NCBI GenBank assembly: GCA_902587755.1
Contig: CACIMN010000003.1
Coordinates: 1-64,000, forward strand
DNA from: an uncultured Pelagibacteraceae bacterium
GTDB taxonomy: Bacteria > Pseudomonadota > Alphaproteobacteria > Pelagibacterales > Pelagibacteraceae
Length of the DNA stretch: 64,000 nt
Direction of reading: 5' to 3'
Shown here: positions 53,421 to 62,893 of the stretch, piece after piece
How the letters are laid out: every line of letters begins with the position of its first letter
How positions within the stretch are numbered: position 1 is the first letter of the stretch
Position numbers and translations under genes: made by a program
The notes under the pieces: generated by a model
Told to the model about the DNA's origin: nothing
What the model saw: the letters and a program-made list of their open reading frames with translations, nothing else
Databases searched by the model: none

Positions 53421-54631
53421 TGCGAAGAGTAGTTATTACAGGTTTAGGAGTTGTTTCTTGTTTAGGAAATAATCAAGAAGAAGTTCACCAATCTTTATTA
53501 AATTCAAAATCAGGAATTTCTTATGCTGAAGATTATAAAGAGCATAACCTGAAAAGCCATGTTCATGGTAAACCAAATATTAAACTTGAGGATCATATAG
53601 ATAGAAAAACAATTAGATTTATGGGATCAGGCTCAGCTTACAATTATATCGCAATGAAAGAAGCTATTGAAGACTCTGGATTAGAAGAAAGTGAAGTAAG
53701 TAATTTTAAAACCGGAATTGTGATGGGCTCAGGGGGACCTTCTATAGAAAATGTAATTTTAGCTGCAGATAAAACTAGAGCGAAGACACCGAAATTAATG
53801 GGACCTTTTATTGTTCCAAGAACTATGGCCAGTACTGCTTCTGCAACACTTGCCGTACCATTTAAAATTAAAGGAACTAACTACACAATGAGTTCTGCGT
53901 GTGCAACTAGTGGACATTGTATAGGAAATTCTATGGAATTAATTCAAATGGGTAAACAGGATGTTGTTTTTGCAGGTGGTAGTGAAGAAATTCATTGGGC
54001 AATGACAGCAATGTTTGATGCTATGACAGCTTTATCATCAAAATATAATGACACTCCACAATCTGCGTCTAGAGCTTATGATAAAACTAGAGATGGGTTT
54101 GTAATTGCAGGTGGTGCAGGCGTATTAGTACTTGAGGAATACGAACATGCTAAAGCAAGAGGGGCTAAAATATACGCAGAATTAACTGGTTATGGAGCAA
54201 CATCAGATGGATACGATATGGTAGCGCCATCAGGTGAAGGTGCTGTTAGATGTATGAAAATGGCAATGGCAACTGCTAAAAATAAAATTGATTACATTAA
54301 TACTCACGGAACATCCACTCCTGTTGGAGATATAACTGAACTTAATGCTATAAAAGAAACTTTTGGAGAGGACATTCCAAAAATAAGTTCAACAAAATCT
54401 TTATCAGGTCATCCCTTAGGGGCAGCTTCAGTGCATGAAGCAATTTATTGTTTAATAATGATGAAGAATAATTTCATTACAGGTTCTGCAAATATTACTG
54501 ATATGGATGATGATGCTAAAAAATTCCCTATAGTTTCAAAAACTGAAACAGGAGCAACTTTAAGTACAGTAATGTCAAATAGCTTTGGTTTTGGTGGAAC
54601 TAATGCAGCTTTAATTTTTGAAAAGGTTTAA
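53420..54631 (+). CDS. fabB: 3-oxoacyl-ACP synthase I
   Basis: This 403-residue condensing enzyme elongates the unsaturated intermediate made by FabA. The nucleophile is Cys161 in [13 protein letters not shown]; the two histidines are in [13 protein letters not shown] and [15 protein letters not shown]; the C-terminus has [16 protein letters not shown]. The pairing with fabA separates FabB from FabF. It is coupled to fabA by TAATG and leads into fabI after 3 bases. Confidence 0.97.
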   Translation: MRRVVITGLGVVSCLGNNQEEVHQSLLNSKSGISYAEDYKEHNLKSHVHGKPNIKLEDHIDRKTIRFMGSGSAYNYIAMKEAIEDSGLEESEVSNFKTGIVMGSGGPSIENVILAADKTRAKTPKLMGPFIVPRTMASTASATLAVPFKIKGTNYTMSSACATSGHCIGNSMELIQMGKQDVVFAGGSEEIHWAMTAMFDAMTALSSKYNDTPQSASRAYDKTRDGFVIAGGAGVLVLEEYEHAKARGAKIYAELTGYGATSDGYDMVAPSGEGAVRCMKMAMATAKNKIDYINTHGTSTPVGDITELNAIKETFGEDIPKISSTKSLSGHPLGAASVHEAIYCLIMMKNNFITGSANITDMDDDAKKFPIVSKTETGATLSTVMSNSFGFGGTNAALIFEKV

Positions 54632-54634
54632 TTT

Positions 54635-55420
54635 ATGAGTTTAATGAAAGGTAAAAAAGGATTAATAATGGGTGTCGCTAATGAAAGATCTATTGCCTGG
54701 GGTATATCTCAAAAACTTGCTGAAGCAGGAGCTGAACTAGCATTTACTTATTTGGGTGACGCTTTAAAAAAAAGAGTAGTACCTTTAGCAGAAAAATTAA
54801 ATTCAAACGTTACATTTAGTTGTGATGTTGAAAAAAAAGAGGAAGTTGTAAAATTATTTAAAGATATAAAATCTAAATGGGGTGAAATTGATTTTGTAGT
54901 TCATGCAGTTGCTTTCTCTGATAAATCAGAGTTATCAGGTGAATATTTAAATACGACTAGAGAAAACTTTTTAAGAAGTATGTTGATCTCATGCTTTTCA
55001 TTTACTGAAGTAGCAAAAGAGGCTTCAAATGTAATCAAACAAGGTGGAAATTTGTTAACTTTAACTTACGAGTCTACTAAAGCAATTCCAAATTATAACG
55101 TAATGGGTGTTTGTAAATCAGCTCTGGAGGCAAGTGTTAAGTATTTAGCAAGAGACTTAGGAGCCAAAGGTATGAGAGTAAATGCTATAAGTGCTGGACC
55201 TATCAAGACATTGGCTGCCTCTGCAATTGGAGACGCAAAATTCTTATATAAATGGAATGAAGACCATTCTTTCCTTAAGAGAAATGTAGATATCCACGAT
55301 GTTGGAAATTCAGCCTTATATCTATTAAGTGACCTTGCAAATGGCGTTACTGGTGAAATTCATTATGTAGATGCTGGATATAACAAGGTTGGTATGCCAG
55401 ACCCAAAGAATATTACCTGA
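54635..55420 (+). CDS. fabI: Enoyl-ACP reductase (NADH)
   Basis: This 261-residue short-chain reductase completes each fatty-acid elongation cycle. The nucleotide site is GVANERSIAWGISQKLAEAG, and the catalytic Tyr-x6-Lys is YNVMGVCKSALEAS. FVVHAVAFSDKSEL and NAISAGPIKTLAASAI are also family-typical. It is the triclosan/isoniazid-target class. It converges on a methyltransferase gene with 17 bases between stops and no clear terminator. Confidence 0.97.
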   Translation: MSLMKGKKGLIMGVANERSIAWGISQKLAEAGAELAFTYLGDALKKRVVPLAEKLNSNVTFSCDVEKKEEVVKLFKDIKSKWGEIDFVVHAVAFSDKSELSGEYLNTTRENFLRSMLISCFSFTEVAKEASNVIKQGGNLLTLTYESTKAIPNYNVMGVCKSALEASVKYLARDLGAKGMRVNAISAGPIKTLAASAIGDAKFLYKWNEDHSFLKRNVDIHDVGNSALYLLSDLANGVTGEIHYVDAGYNKVGMPDPKNIT

Positions 55421-55437
55421 CAGCAAGTAGAATTACA

Positions 55438-56208
55438 TCAAACCTTTTCTATAAATAATATATCTGATATATTTTGTTTTAAGGTAACCATACTGCCTTT
55501 GTGTAAATTTATTTTTTTTATATTTCTAAAAAGATATTTTTGGTCTTTTAGACTGAGAATTTTTGACTTAAAAAATTTTTTTTTTTTTAAATTTTCAATT
55601 ATTACGTCAACTAATAACTCCTTATTATTTGAGTCATTCAAGTAATTAAAATATTTTGGATGATTAAAATCTTCGATTACATAATATCCTCCTTTATCTA
55701 ATAACTTAAAAAAAAATTTTAAATTACTAATAATATCATTCAATAAATGTGAGCCATCATCGATGATTATTTTAAATTTTTTTTTCCTTAATTTTTTTTT
55801 TAAATCTATTAAATCAGAAACACTAGTTGTGTTACAATAAATGAATTCTAATCTTTTAGAAGAATAATTATTTTTAAAATTTCTATCAATCCCATAAATA
55901 AATGCTTTTTTAAAGTAAAAATAAAAAGAAGCTAAAGATGCACCTTTCCATATTCCAATTTCTAGAAAATTGAAATTATCATTCTTAAATTTATAAAAAT
56001 ATTTTTCATAAAATTTTCCAAATCCATGTCCTATTTGTTTTTTTGAAAATTTACTATATGGATTTTTTACATTAATACCTTTGTCGGTACCAAAATAATT
56101 AAAAACTTCATTTAAGGATTTCTTTTTATTTAATATAAGATTGTCTAGATTTATCTTTCTTCTTAATTTAAAAATAAATAATTTATAATACCAACTTAAC
56201 TTTTTCAT
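55438..56208 (-). CDS. Class I SAM-dependent methyltransferase, CmcI/sugar-modifying type
   Basis: This 256-residue protein contains NFLEIGIWKGASLASFYFYF (SAM-binding motif I, about residues 79-98), an acidic motif IIIDDGSHLLNDIISNL, and LLDKGGYYVIEDF. This arrangement is seen in cephalosporin-hydroxylase-like and macrolide/sugar O-methyltransferases (metal-dependent DD motif), and in many surface-polysaccharide clusters. The substrate is unknown. It lies downstream of pnp behind a hairpin, and its very lysine/phenylalanine-rich composition is more biased than its neighbours, possibly a sign of transfer or relaxed constraint. Confidence 0.8.
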   Translation of the reverse strand: MKKLSWYYKLFIFKLRRKINLDNLILNKKKSLNEVFNYFGTDKGINVKNPYSKFSKKQIGHGFGKFYEKYFYKFKNDNFNFLEIGIWKGASLASFYFYFKKAFIYGIDRNFKNNYSSKRLEFIYCNTTSVSDLIDLKKKLRKKKFKIIIDDGSHLLNDIISNLKFFFKLLDKGGYYVIEDFNHPKYFNYLNDSNNKELLVDVIIENLKKKKFFKSKILSLKDQKYLFRNIKKINLHKGSMVTLKQNISDILFIEKV

Positions 56209-56221
56209 AAAATTAATTGAT

Positions 56222-56243
56222 AAAGGGCTAAGTGAGCCCTTTT
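56222..56243 (-). terminator. Hairpin terminator after pnp
   Basis: AAAGGGCT and AGCCCTTT pair perfectly (8 bases) across a 5-base loop, 3 bases beyond the pnp stop. The minus-strand U tract is short (UUU then AUCAAUUAAUUUU), so termination may be partial. It separates pnp from the methyltransferase. Confidence 0.6.
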
Positions 56244-56245
56244 AA

Positions 56246-58324
56246 TTATTGTTCAGCTAATGCTTGTTTAATGGATAGCTTAACTTTGCCTCTATCAAAA
56301 CCAATTACTTTAACTTTTACCTCATCACCCTCTTTCACAACATCCGTGACTTTGGCAACTCTCTTGTCTGCAAGTTCTGAAATATGAACAAGTCCATCTT
56401 GTTTTCCTAAGAAATTAACAAATGCACCAAACTCCATGATCTTCATTACTTTTCCTGAATAAATTTTATTCAATTCAGCTTTTGCAGTGATGTCTTTAAT
56501 CATTTGCAGTGCGATGTTTCTTGATTCTTCATCTGGCGCTGCAACTGTTATTATACCCTCGTCATTTACATCTACTTTCGCTCCTGATTTTTCTACTATC
56601 TCTCTGATTGTTGCACCACCTTTTCCAATCACAGCAGCAATGTCTTTTTTATCTACATTAACTTGTTCCATTTTTGGAGTATGTTTTCCAACATCAGCTC
56701 TTGAAGCTGATAATGCTTTATTCATTTCTCCCAAGATATGAACCCTTCCATCTTTGGCTTGGCTTAATGCCTGCTCCATAATTTCAAATGTAATACCTGT
56801 GATTTTGATATCCATTTGGAGAGAAGTAATTCCATCTTTAGTTCCAGCAACTTTAAAGTCCATGTCACCAAGATGATCTTCATCACCTAGGATGTCTGAA
56901 AGAACGCTGAAATCATCACCTTCTTTAATTAATCCCATTGCAATACCAGCAACTGGCTCTTTTATTGGTACTCCAGCATCCATTAATGCTAAAGAAGTTC
57001 CGCAAACAGTAGCCATTGATGAAGAGCCATTAGACTCTGTAATCTCTGAAACTACTCTAAAAGTATATGGAAATGCCTCTTTGGTTGGTAGTGAAGAGTT
57101 AATTGCTCTCCAAGCTAATTTACCATGACCAATTTCTCTTCTACCTGTTCCAATTCTTCCAGTTTCTCCAACTGAAAAAGGAGGAAAATTATAGTGAAGC
57201 ATAAATCGCTCTCTTTGTAATCCATCTAAACTTTCAATTCTTTGCTCGTCATCAGATGTTCCTAAAGTTGCTACAACAATTGCTTGAGTTTCACCTCTTG
57301 TAAATAATGCAGAACCGTGTGCTCTTGGTAGAATACCAACTTCACATTCGATAGGCCTTACATCTGATAAGCCTCTACCATCGATTCTATTTTTGTTTTT
57401 TAGAATGTCTGTTCTAACAATAGATTTTTCAAGATTTTTTAACTGACTGTTAACATCAAGATCAGTGTACTTTTCATCTTCCTCATAAAGCTTTTTGGCT
57501 TTATCAGTAATAACTGAAATCTGATTTGATCTATCTTGTTTATCTCTTGTTGCAAAAGCTTTCTTAAGATCTTCCGTGAAAGTTTCCTCAAGTTTTTTCT
57601 TAACTTCAGATAAATCTTTTTTCTCAACTATCCAATCAGGTTTTCTACATTCTTTTGCAAGTTCCTCAATCATTTCAATCACTGGAACAAAGCCTTCATG
57701 ACCAAATTTAACTGCGTTTAACATTTCTTCCTCTGTTAAACCGTTAGCTTCAGATTCAACCATAAGCACAGCATCTTTTGTACCTGCTACAACTAAATCT
57801 AATTTTGATTTTTCTAAATCCACTTTTGATGGATTTAAAACATATTTTCCGTCTACAAAGCCAACTCTTGAAGCACCTACAGGACCCATAAAAGGCATTC
57901 CTGATATAGCTAAAGCTGCTGAGGATGCAGTGATTGATAAAATATCTGGTTCATTTTCTTTATCGTATGAAATTACTGTTGGTAATAACTGTACTTCATT
58001 CTTAAATTCATCAGGAAACAGTGGTCTGATAGGTCTGTCAATTAATCTAGAGATTAATGTTTCGCTTTCAGTTGGTCTTGCTTCTCTTTTAAAATACCCA
58101 CCTGGAATTTTTCCGGCTGCATAATATTTTTCTTGGTAATTTACAGATAATGGAAAGTAATCCATATCAGGATTTACTTTTTTTGCCCCCACTACTGTTG
58201 CTAGTACGACTGTCTCTCCACATGTTGCTATTATTGCACCGTCTGCCTGTCTTGCTACTTTACCTGTTTCTAAACTTATCTTCTTTCCCGCTACTTCAAT
58301 TTCCTTCTTGTATACTTTAAACAT
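56246..58324 (-). CDS. pnp: Polynucleotide phosphorylase
   Basis: This 692-residue 3'-5' exoribonuclease has two RNase PH domains (about residues 10-220 and 310-540; [18 protein letters not shown] and [37 protein letters not shown]), a linking helical part, a KH domain ([24 protein letters not shown]) and an S1 domain ([26 protein letters not shown]). It degrades mRNA with phosphate and may work with the Suv3-like helicase of this genome, by analogy with mitochondria. The leader (58325-58366) has unusual pentanucleotide repeats. Confidence 0.98.
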   Translation of the reverse strand: MFKVYKKEIEVAGKKISLETGKVARQADGAIIATCGETVVLATVVGAKKVNPDMDYFPLSVNYQEKYYAAGKIPGGYFKREARPTESETLISRLIDRPIRPLFPDEFKNEVQLLPTVISYDKENEPDILSITASSAALAISGMPFMGPVGASRVGFVDGKYVLNPSKVDLEKSKLDLVVAGTKDAVLMVESEANGLTEEEMLNAVKFGHEGFVPVIEMIEELAKECRKPDWIVEKKDLSEVKKKLEETFTEDLKKAFATRDKQDRSNQISVITDKAKKLYEEDEKYTDLDVNSQLKNLEKSIVRTDILKNKNRIDGRGLSDVRPIECEVGILPRAHGSALFTRGETQAIVVATLGTSDDEQRIESLDGLQRERFMLHYNFPPFSVGETGRIGTGRREIGHGKLAWRAINSSLPTKEAFPYTFRVVSEITESNGSSSMATVCGTSLALMDAGVPIKEPVAGIAMGLIKEGDDFSVLSDILGDEDHLGDMDFKVAGTKDGITSLQMDIKITGITFEIMEQALSQAKDGRVHILGEMNKALSASRADVGKHTPKMEQVNVDKKDIAAVIGKGGATIREIVEKSGAKVDVNDEGIITVAAPDEESRNIALQMIKDITAKAELNKIYSGKVMKIMEFGAFVNFLGKQDGLVHISELADKRVAKVTDVVKEGDEVKVKVIGFDRGKVKLSIKQALAEQ

Positions 58325-58366
58325 TTCATTTCCATTTCGTTTCGTTCGTTTCGTTCCATTCCGTTC
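58325..58366 (-). repeat. Degenerate pentanucleotide repeat in the pnp leader
   Basis: On the mRNA strand about seven successive units of the type GAACG, GAATG or AAACG precede the pnp ATG (for example GGAACGAAACGAACGAAACG). Such low-complexity purine-rich sequence is rare among the otherwise minimal spacers. It supplies several GGAA/GGAAATG ribosome-binding-like elements. A structural or autoregulatory role is possible; slippage-generated sequence without function is the alternative. Confidence 0.6.
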
Positions 58367-58381
58367 TATCTATCTTGACTT

Positions 58382-58630
58382 CTATTTTCTTAAATTCAAT
58401 TTCGACAGTACATTTTTGTAAGAATCCATTTTATTTTTCTTTAGATATTCTAACAATTTTTTTCTTCTATTTACCGCTCTCAACAATCCAACAGATGAAT
58501 GTTTGTCCTTTTTGAATTGCTTAATATGTTTAGAGAGAGTTTCAATTTTCTCTGTTAGCAAAGCGATCTGTATCTCTGAAGAACCAGTATCTTTATCGTG
58601 CATTGCTAATTCTTGTGCCTTTTTGTTCAT
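58382..58630 (-). CDS. rpsO: 30S ribosomal protein S15
   Basis: This 82-residue protein is slightly shorter than the usual 88-89 at the N-terminus. It has HDKDTGSSEIQIALLTEKIETLSKHIKQFKKDKHS and LLRAVNRRKKLLEYLKK, the conserved 16S rRNA-binding surface. The start MNKKAQELAM fits. It lies between rbfA (12 bases) and pnp (57 bases), matching the rpsO-pnp pairing of E. coli; truB, often next to rbfA, is missing. Confidence 0.96.
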   Translation of the reverse strand: MNKKAQELAMHDKDTGSSEIQIALLTEKIETLSKHIKQFKKDKHSSVGLLRAVNRRKKLLEYLKKNKMDSYKNVLSKLNLRK

Positions 58631-58642
58631 GCCTCTTTCTTC

Positions 58643-59011
58643 CTATTTATTTGTTTGTTTTATTAAGTTTTCTATTTTTTCTGCATACTCAAAAGACTCA
58701 TCTTTTCTAAAAAGTAATTTTGGTAAAAATTTCATAACCACTTTTTGTGATAAAATTTTTCTAATTAAAAATGAGTATTCCTTTAAAACACTAATTGTTT
58801 CCTCTGCATCTTTTCCACCCAATGGAAGAACATAAGCTTTAGCAATTTTTAAATCGGGACTCATTCTAACTTCAGTAACCGTTATTGTATTTGTTTCTAA
58901 ATTGGGCACCTTAGCCTCATTTCTAATAAAAATCATGCTTAAAGACTGCTTAATCATTTCTCCTACTCTAAGCTGTCTTTGTGATATTGGTTTTCCTATT
59001 CTATCCGCCAT
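58643..59011 (-). CDS. rbfA: Ribosome-binding factor A
   Basis: This 122-residue KH-like protein assists 16S rRNA 5'-end maturation. The start MADRIGKPISQRQLRVGEMIKQSLSMIFIRN and the core ITVTEVRMSPDLKIAKAYVLPLGGKD match RbfA, as does LRFRKDES-like LLFRKDESFEYAEKIENLI. Its ATG overlaps the infB stop by one base. Confidence 0.95.
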   Translation of the reverse strand: MADRIGKPISQRQLRVGEMIKQSLSMIFIRNEAKVPNLETNTITVTEVRMSPDLKIAKAYVLPLGGKDAEETISVLKEYSFLIRKILSQKVVMKFLPKLLFRKDESFEYAEKIENLIKQTNK

Positions 59012-61227
59012 TAAATTGACCTCTCAGTAGATGTAACACTAAATGCCTCTATTGTGTCATTTTTTTGGAAATCCATGTAATCTTTTACGGTTATTCCACA
59101 TTCTTGACCATCATTTACCTGTTTAACCTGGTTTTTTTCTCTAAATATTGTTGAAACTTTTCCAGTATATATAATAGCACCATCTCTAATAATTCTTACA
59201 TCTGAAGTACTATTAATTTCTCCTTCAGTTACTTTTGAACCAGCAACTTTTCCAGCTCCTGAAACTTTAAATATTTCCAGAATTTGTGCTGTACCAGTAA
59301 TTTTTTCTTGAACATCGGGCGCCAATAATCCTGACATTCTTAGTTTAATATAATCTAAAACTTCATAAATAATATTGTACGAAGATATTTTTATTTTCTC
59401 ATTTTCTGAAAGTTTTTTTGCTTCTTTACTTGGTTTAACATTAAAAGCTATTAACACTGCATTAGAAGCTTTAGCTAAAGTAACATCTGTTTCAGTTACC
59501 ATTCCAATATCTGCTAAAATTATTTTAGGTTTAACTTCATCATGTTTAATTTGATTAATTGCATTTTTAATAGCTTCTGATGATCCATGGACATCAGTTT
59601 TAATAATTAAATTTAATTCTTGAGTAGATTTATCTGAAAAAGCAGAGTCTTGAGTTGCGAAAGTAAGTGGATTTTTTCCACTTTTACTCTCTTGGGCTCT
59701 ATTTTCACTTAATGTCTTAGCTTCTTTTTCTGTATCAAGAACAATAAAATCATCTCCAGCTTTTGCTGCCCCATTTATTCCTAAAATCTCAACTGGAGTA
59801 GAGGGTAATGCTTCACTAATATTTTGACCTTTATCATTAATAATAGCTCTAACTTTTCCCCATTTTAAGCCGCTTACAAAAAAATCACCTCTCTTAAGTG
59901 TTCCAGTTGTTACAATTATATTTGCAACTGGACCTCGACCAACATCAATTTTAGACTCTAAGACTATTCCTGTAGCTTTGGATTCATAATCTGTTTTAAG
60001 ATCTAAAATTTCTGCTTGAAGTATTATAGAATCTACTAATTTATCTAAGTTTTGTTTTGTTTTAGTTGAAATTTCAACCATTAAAGTATCACCAGATAAG
60101 TCTTCAGCAATTAACTCGTGCTCTAACAATTGGTTTTTAATTTTCTGTGGATCTGACTCTGGTAGATCACATTTATTTATGGCAACAACTATTGGAACAT
60201 TTGCAGCTTTAGCATGTTTGATAGATTCTACCGTTTGGGGTTTAACACCATCATCAGCAGCAACAACTAAAACAACTACATCTGTTAATTTCGATCCCCT
60301 TGCTCTCATCTCTGTAAAAGCAGCATGTCCTGGTGTATCAATAAATGTTAATTTATTTTTCTGGCTTTCAATTTGATAAGCTCCAATATGTTGAGTTATT
60401 CCACCGAATTCACCTGAGACCACATTTGCACTTCTAAGAACATCCAAAACTGATGTTTTACCATGATCAACATGGCCCATAACTGTAACTATTGGAGGTC
60501 TATTTTTTAAATTTTCAGTTCTAGAAGCTTTAATTTTTTGTATAATCTCATCAGCCTTTTCCTCTCTAATTGGATTATGACCAAATTCTTTTACTAAATA
60601 TTCTGCTGTATCAGCTGCCAAAGTCTGATTGATAGTTACAGTAACTCCCATACCAAACAAATGTTTAATAACATTGCTTGATTGCTCAGCCATTCTATTT
60701 GCAAGTTCTCTTACTGTAATTGCTTCTGGAATATTAACATCTCTTTTTATTGGTTTTAAATTTTCTTGAGTTTCATCTTTTGTAGCATTTTTAATTTCTT
60801 TTTGTCTTGCTCTTTTCACAGATGCTAGACTTCTTTGTTTTGCATCAATCTCGTCACTCAATGCTCTTGATACAGTCAGTTTTAATTCCCTTTTCTTTGT
60901 TCCTGCCTTTAAGGTCTTTTTATCTTTATTTTCACCATCTCCTTTAAGTCTTTTGGTGGCTCTTTGTTCCGCTAATTTTCTCTTCTCAAAATCATTTATG
61001 GCTGGTGATTTATTATTAAATGAAGGTTTAAATGGTGTCCCTCTATTAATTGTTGAAGAAGGTCTTGGTTTATTTGATGAAGATCTAAACGACCCCCCTC
61101 TATTTGAAAACTTTCCAGTCTGCTTTTCAATTACTACAGAGTTTTTTCCATGCGTCTTGGCTATCTCAATATTTTTGATAGATTTTTTGGCTTCGCCTGA
61201 AATTGTTAATTTTGTTTTTTTCTCCAT
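59011..61227 (-). CDS. infB: Translation initiation factor IF-2
   Basis: This 738-residue GTPase brings initiator tRNA to the 30S subunit. After a short, positively charged N-terminal region (about residues 1-165, reduced compared with the 800-900-residue enzymes of most proteobacteria), the IF2_N/G2 region (ITVRELANRMAEQSSNVIKHLFGMG) and GTPase follow: VTVMGHVDHGKTSVLDVLR, DTPGHAAF, NKCDLP. Domains II-IV end with the initiator-tRNA-binding C-terminal region. It is in the nusA-infB-rbfA-rpsO-pnp operon, 10 bases after nusA. Confidence 0.98.
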   Translation of the reverse strand: MEKKTKLTISGEAKKSIKNIEIAKTHGKNSVVIEKQTGKFSNRGGSFRSSSNKPRPSSTINRGTPFKPSFNNKSPAINDFEKRKLAEQRATKRLKGDGENKDKKTLKAGTKKRELKLTVSRALSDEIDAKQRSLASVKRARQKEIKNATKDETQENLKPIKRDVNIPEAITVRELANRMAEQSSNVIKHLFGMGVTVTINQTLAADTAEYLVKEFGHNPIREEKADEIIQKIKASRTENLKNRPPIVTVMGHVDHGKTSVLDVLRSANVVSGEFGGITQHIGAYQIESQKNKLTFIDTPGHAAFTEMRARGSKLTDVVVLVVAADDGVKPQTVESIKHAKAANVPIVVAINKCDLPESDPQKIKNQLLEHELIAEDLSGDTLMVEISTKTKQNLDKLVDSIILQAEILDLKTDYESKATGIVLESKIDVGRGPVANIIVTTGTLKRGDFFVSGLKWGKVRAIINDKGQNISEALPSTPVEILGINGAAKAGDDFIVLDTEKEAKTLSENRAQESKSGKNPLTFATQDSAFSDKSTQELNLIIKTDVHGSSEAIKNAINQIKHDEVKPKIILADIGMVTETDVTLAKASNAVLIAFNVKPSKEAKKLSENEKIKISSYNIIYEVLDYIKLRMSGLLAPDVQEKITGTAQILEIFKVSGAGKVAGSKVTEGEINSTSDVRIIRDGAIIYTGKVSTIFREKNQVKQVNDGQECGITVKDYMDFQKNDTIEAFSVTSTERSI

Positions 61228-61237
61228 ACTTCATTAC

Positions 61238-62791
61238 TCAATCTTTATAAACAATGTTTCTTGCGGACATGATTAGTTCATCTGCTTCTTCTTTAGACAA
61301 AGCAAAATCTTCAAGATATCCTTGAATTTTAACCCTCTCACCTTTAACAACATCATAACCACCAGTTAATTCATCAGATGCTAAATCTGCAAAATTTTCT
61401 AAACTAAGGATTTTTTGCTCACCAAGTGTGACTAACATACCTGGCGTTAATCCGTTTAGGTTAATCAATGCATCTTGAAGACCCAATTCTTTAATTCTTA
61501 GGGAAATATCCTCCTGATCTTTTTCGTGAAACTCCTTAGCTCTTTCTATCAATGCTTTAGCAGTGTCTTCCTCTATACCTTCGATCTTCATCAAATTTTC
61601 AGATGAACTGTCTTTTATATCATCAATAGTGGAAAAACCTTCTGCAACAAGTAACTGACCTAATGTTTCATCTAATTCTAGATTTTTTACAAAGTTTTCA
61701 GTTTTTTCTTTAAATTCTAATTGTCTTCGTTCTGAATCCTCTGCATCAGTCATTATGTTGATTTCATAATTTAATAGTTTTGTCGCAAGTCTAACGTTTT
61801 GACCTCTTCTTCCAATTGCCTTACTTAAGTTTTCTTCTGTTAAAATTACATCAAGCTTTTTTCTTTCGAGATCTACGTTTACTCTTTGTACATCTGCTGG
61901 TGATAATGCATTTGAAACTAGAATGGCAGGATCCTCAGACCAATTAACAATATCAATTTTCTCTCCTTGAAGTTCATTCACCACAGCCTGAACTCGTGAG
62001 CCTCTCATACCCACACATGCACCAACCGGATCAAGTGATGTATCAACTGCTTTTACACATATTTTTGCTCTACTTCCAGGATCTCTCGAGGAAGATTTAA
62101 TTTCTATTAATCCATCATAAATTTCTGGAACCTCCTGAACAAAAAGTTTTTCCATAAATTTAGGATGAGCTCTAGATAAGAATATTTGTTGTCCTCTTGG
62201 CTCTCGTCTTACATCAAAGCAATAAGCTTTAATTCTATCTCCAGCTTTAATATTTTCACGAGGAATTAACTCATTTTTTTGAATTATTGCCTCTGTTCTA
62301 CCTAAGTCAACTATCACATTTCCAAATTCTAATCTTTTTACAATACCACTTAATATTGTATCTTTTTTGTCTATGAAATCATTAAATTGTCTCTCTCTCT
62401 CTGCTTCTCTCACATTAAAACTAATTACTTGCTTTGCGGTTTGCGCAGCTATTCTTCCAAAATCAAATGAAGGAAGTGGTTGCAATACTTCATCGCCAAT
62501 AGATTTATCTTTGTTTGTTTCATTTAAAATTATAGCATCCTCTAATTTTATCTGAGTATTTGTATTTTCAGGATTTTCAGCGATGACTAGTTTTCTAAAG
62601 AGCTCAATATCTCCACTGTCTCTATTGATAGAAACTTTAATTTCATTTTCTTGACCAAATTTAGATTTAGCAGCTTTTGCAATACCAGTTTCCATTGAAC
62701 TTATAATAAGTTCTTTATCAATAGATTTTTCTAAAGCCACAGCTTCAGCAATTCTTAATAATTCGAGTTTATCTGCTCTTTTGTTTAACAT
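61238..62791 (-). CDS. nusA: Transcription termination/antitermination factor NusA
   Basis: This 517-residue RNA-polymerase-binding factor has an N-terminal domain (LLRIAEAVALEKSIDKELIISSMETGIAKAAK), an S1 domain (about residues 137-205, GIVKRLEFGNVIVDLGRTEAII), two KH domains (DPVGACVGMRGSRVQAVVNELQGEKIDIV, LSKAIGRRGQNVRLATKLL) and two C-terminal acidic repeats. Length is typical of proteobacteria. The usual upstream gene rimP is missing; instead a metK terminator lies 15-42 bases before the ATG, so nusA is probably read from its own promoter or by read-through. Confidence 0.97.
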   Translation of the reverse strand: MLNKRADKLELLRIAEAVALEKSIDKELIISSMETGIAKAAKSKFGQENEIKVSINRDSGDIELFRKLVIAENPENTNTQIKLEDAIILNETNKDKSIGDEVLQPLPSFDFGRIAAQTAKQVISFNVREAERERQFNDFIDKKDTILSGIVKRLEFGNVIVDLGRTEAIIQKNELIPRENIKAGDRIKAYCFDVRREPRGQQIFLSRAHPKFMEKLFVQEVPEIYDGLIEIKSSSRDPGSRAKICVKAVDTSLDPVGACVGMRGSRVQAVVNELQGEKIDIVNWSEDPAILVSNALSPADVQRVNVDLERKKLDVILTEENLSKAIGRRGQNVRLATKLLNYEINIMTDAEDSERRQLEFKEKTENFVKNLELDETLGQLLVAEGFSTIDDIKDSSSENLMKIEGIEEDTAKALIERAKEFHEKDQEDISLRIKELGLQDALINLNGLTPGMLVTLGEQKILSLENFADLASDELTGGYDVVKGERVKIQGYLEDFALSKEEADELIMSARNIVYKD

Positions 62792-62805
62792 AATTTTATC
62801 TGCTC

Positions 62806-62833
62806 AAAAAAAAAATGGGCTAATGCCCATTTT
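62806..62833 (-). terminator. Intrinsic terminator between metK and nusA
   Basis: On the minus strand AAAATGGGC, loop ATTA, GCCCATTTT is followed by further T bases to make ten in a row. It is a textbook terminator for metK transcripts. Its U tract ends just 15 bases before the nusA start codon, and a promoter-like sequence lies upstream of it (62857-62884), so it may also act within the nusA leader. Confidence 0.88.
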
Positions 62834-62856
62834 GTAAATTCAATAATGTTGATGGA

Positions 62857-62884
62857 AATATAGTAAAGTTTTTTTTTAATTCAA
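62857..62884 (-). promoter_or_regulatory. Candidate promoter of the nusA operon
   Basis: On the minus strand TTGAAT (62884-62879, 4 of 6 for -35), a 16-base spacer, then TATATT (62862-62857, 5 of 6 for -10). The start would be near 62850, so the nusA mRNA would begin with a leader of about 58 bases containing the whole terminator hairpin. In such AT-rich sequence promoter-like matches are common, hence the modest score. Confidence 0.4.
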
Positions 62885-62893
62885 CAGAAACTA

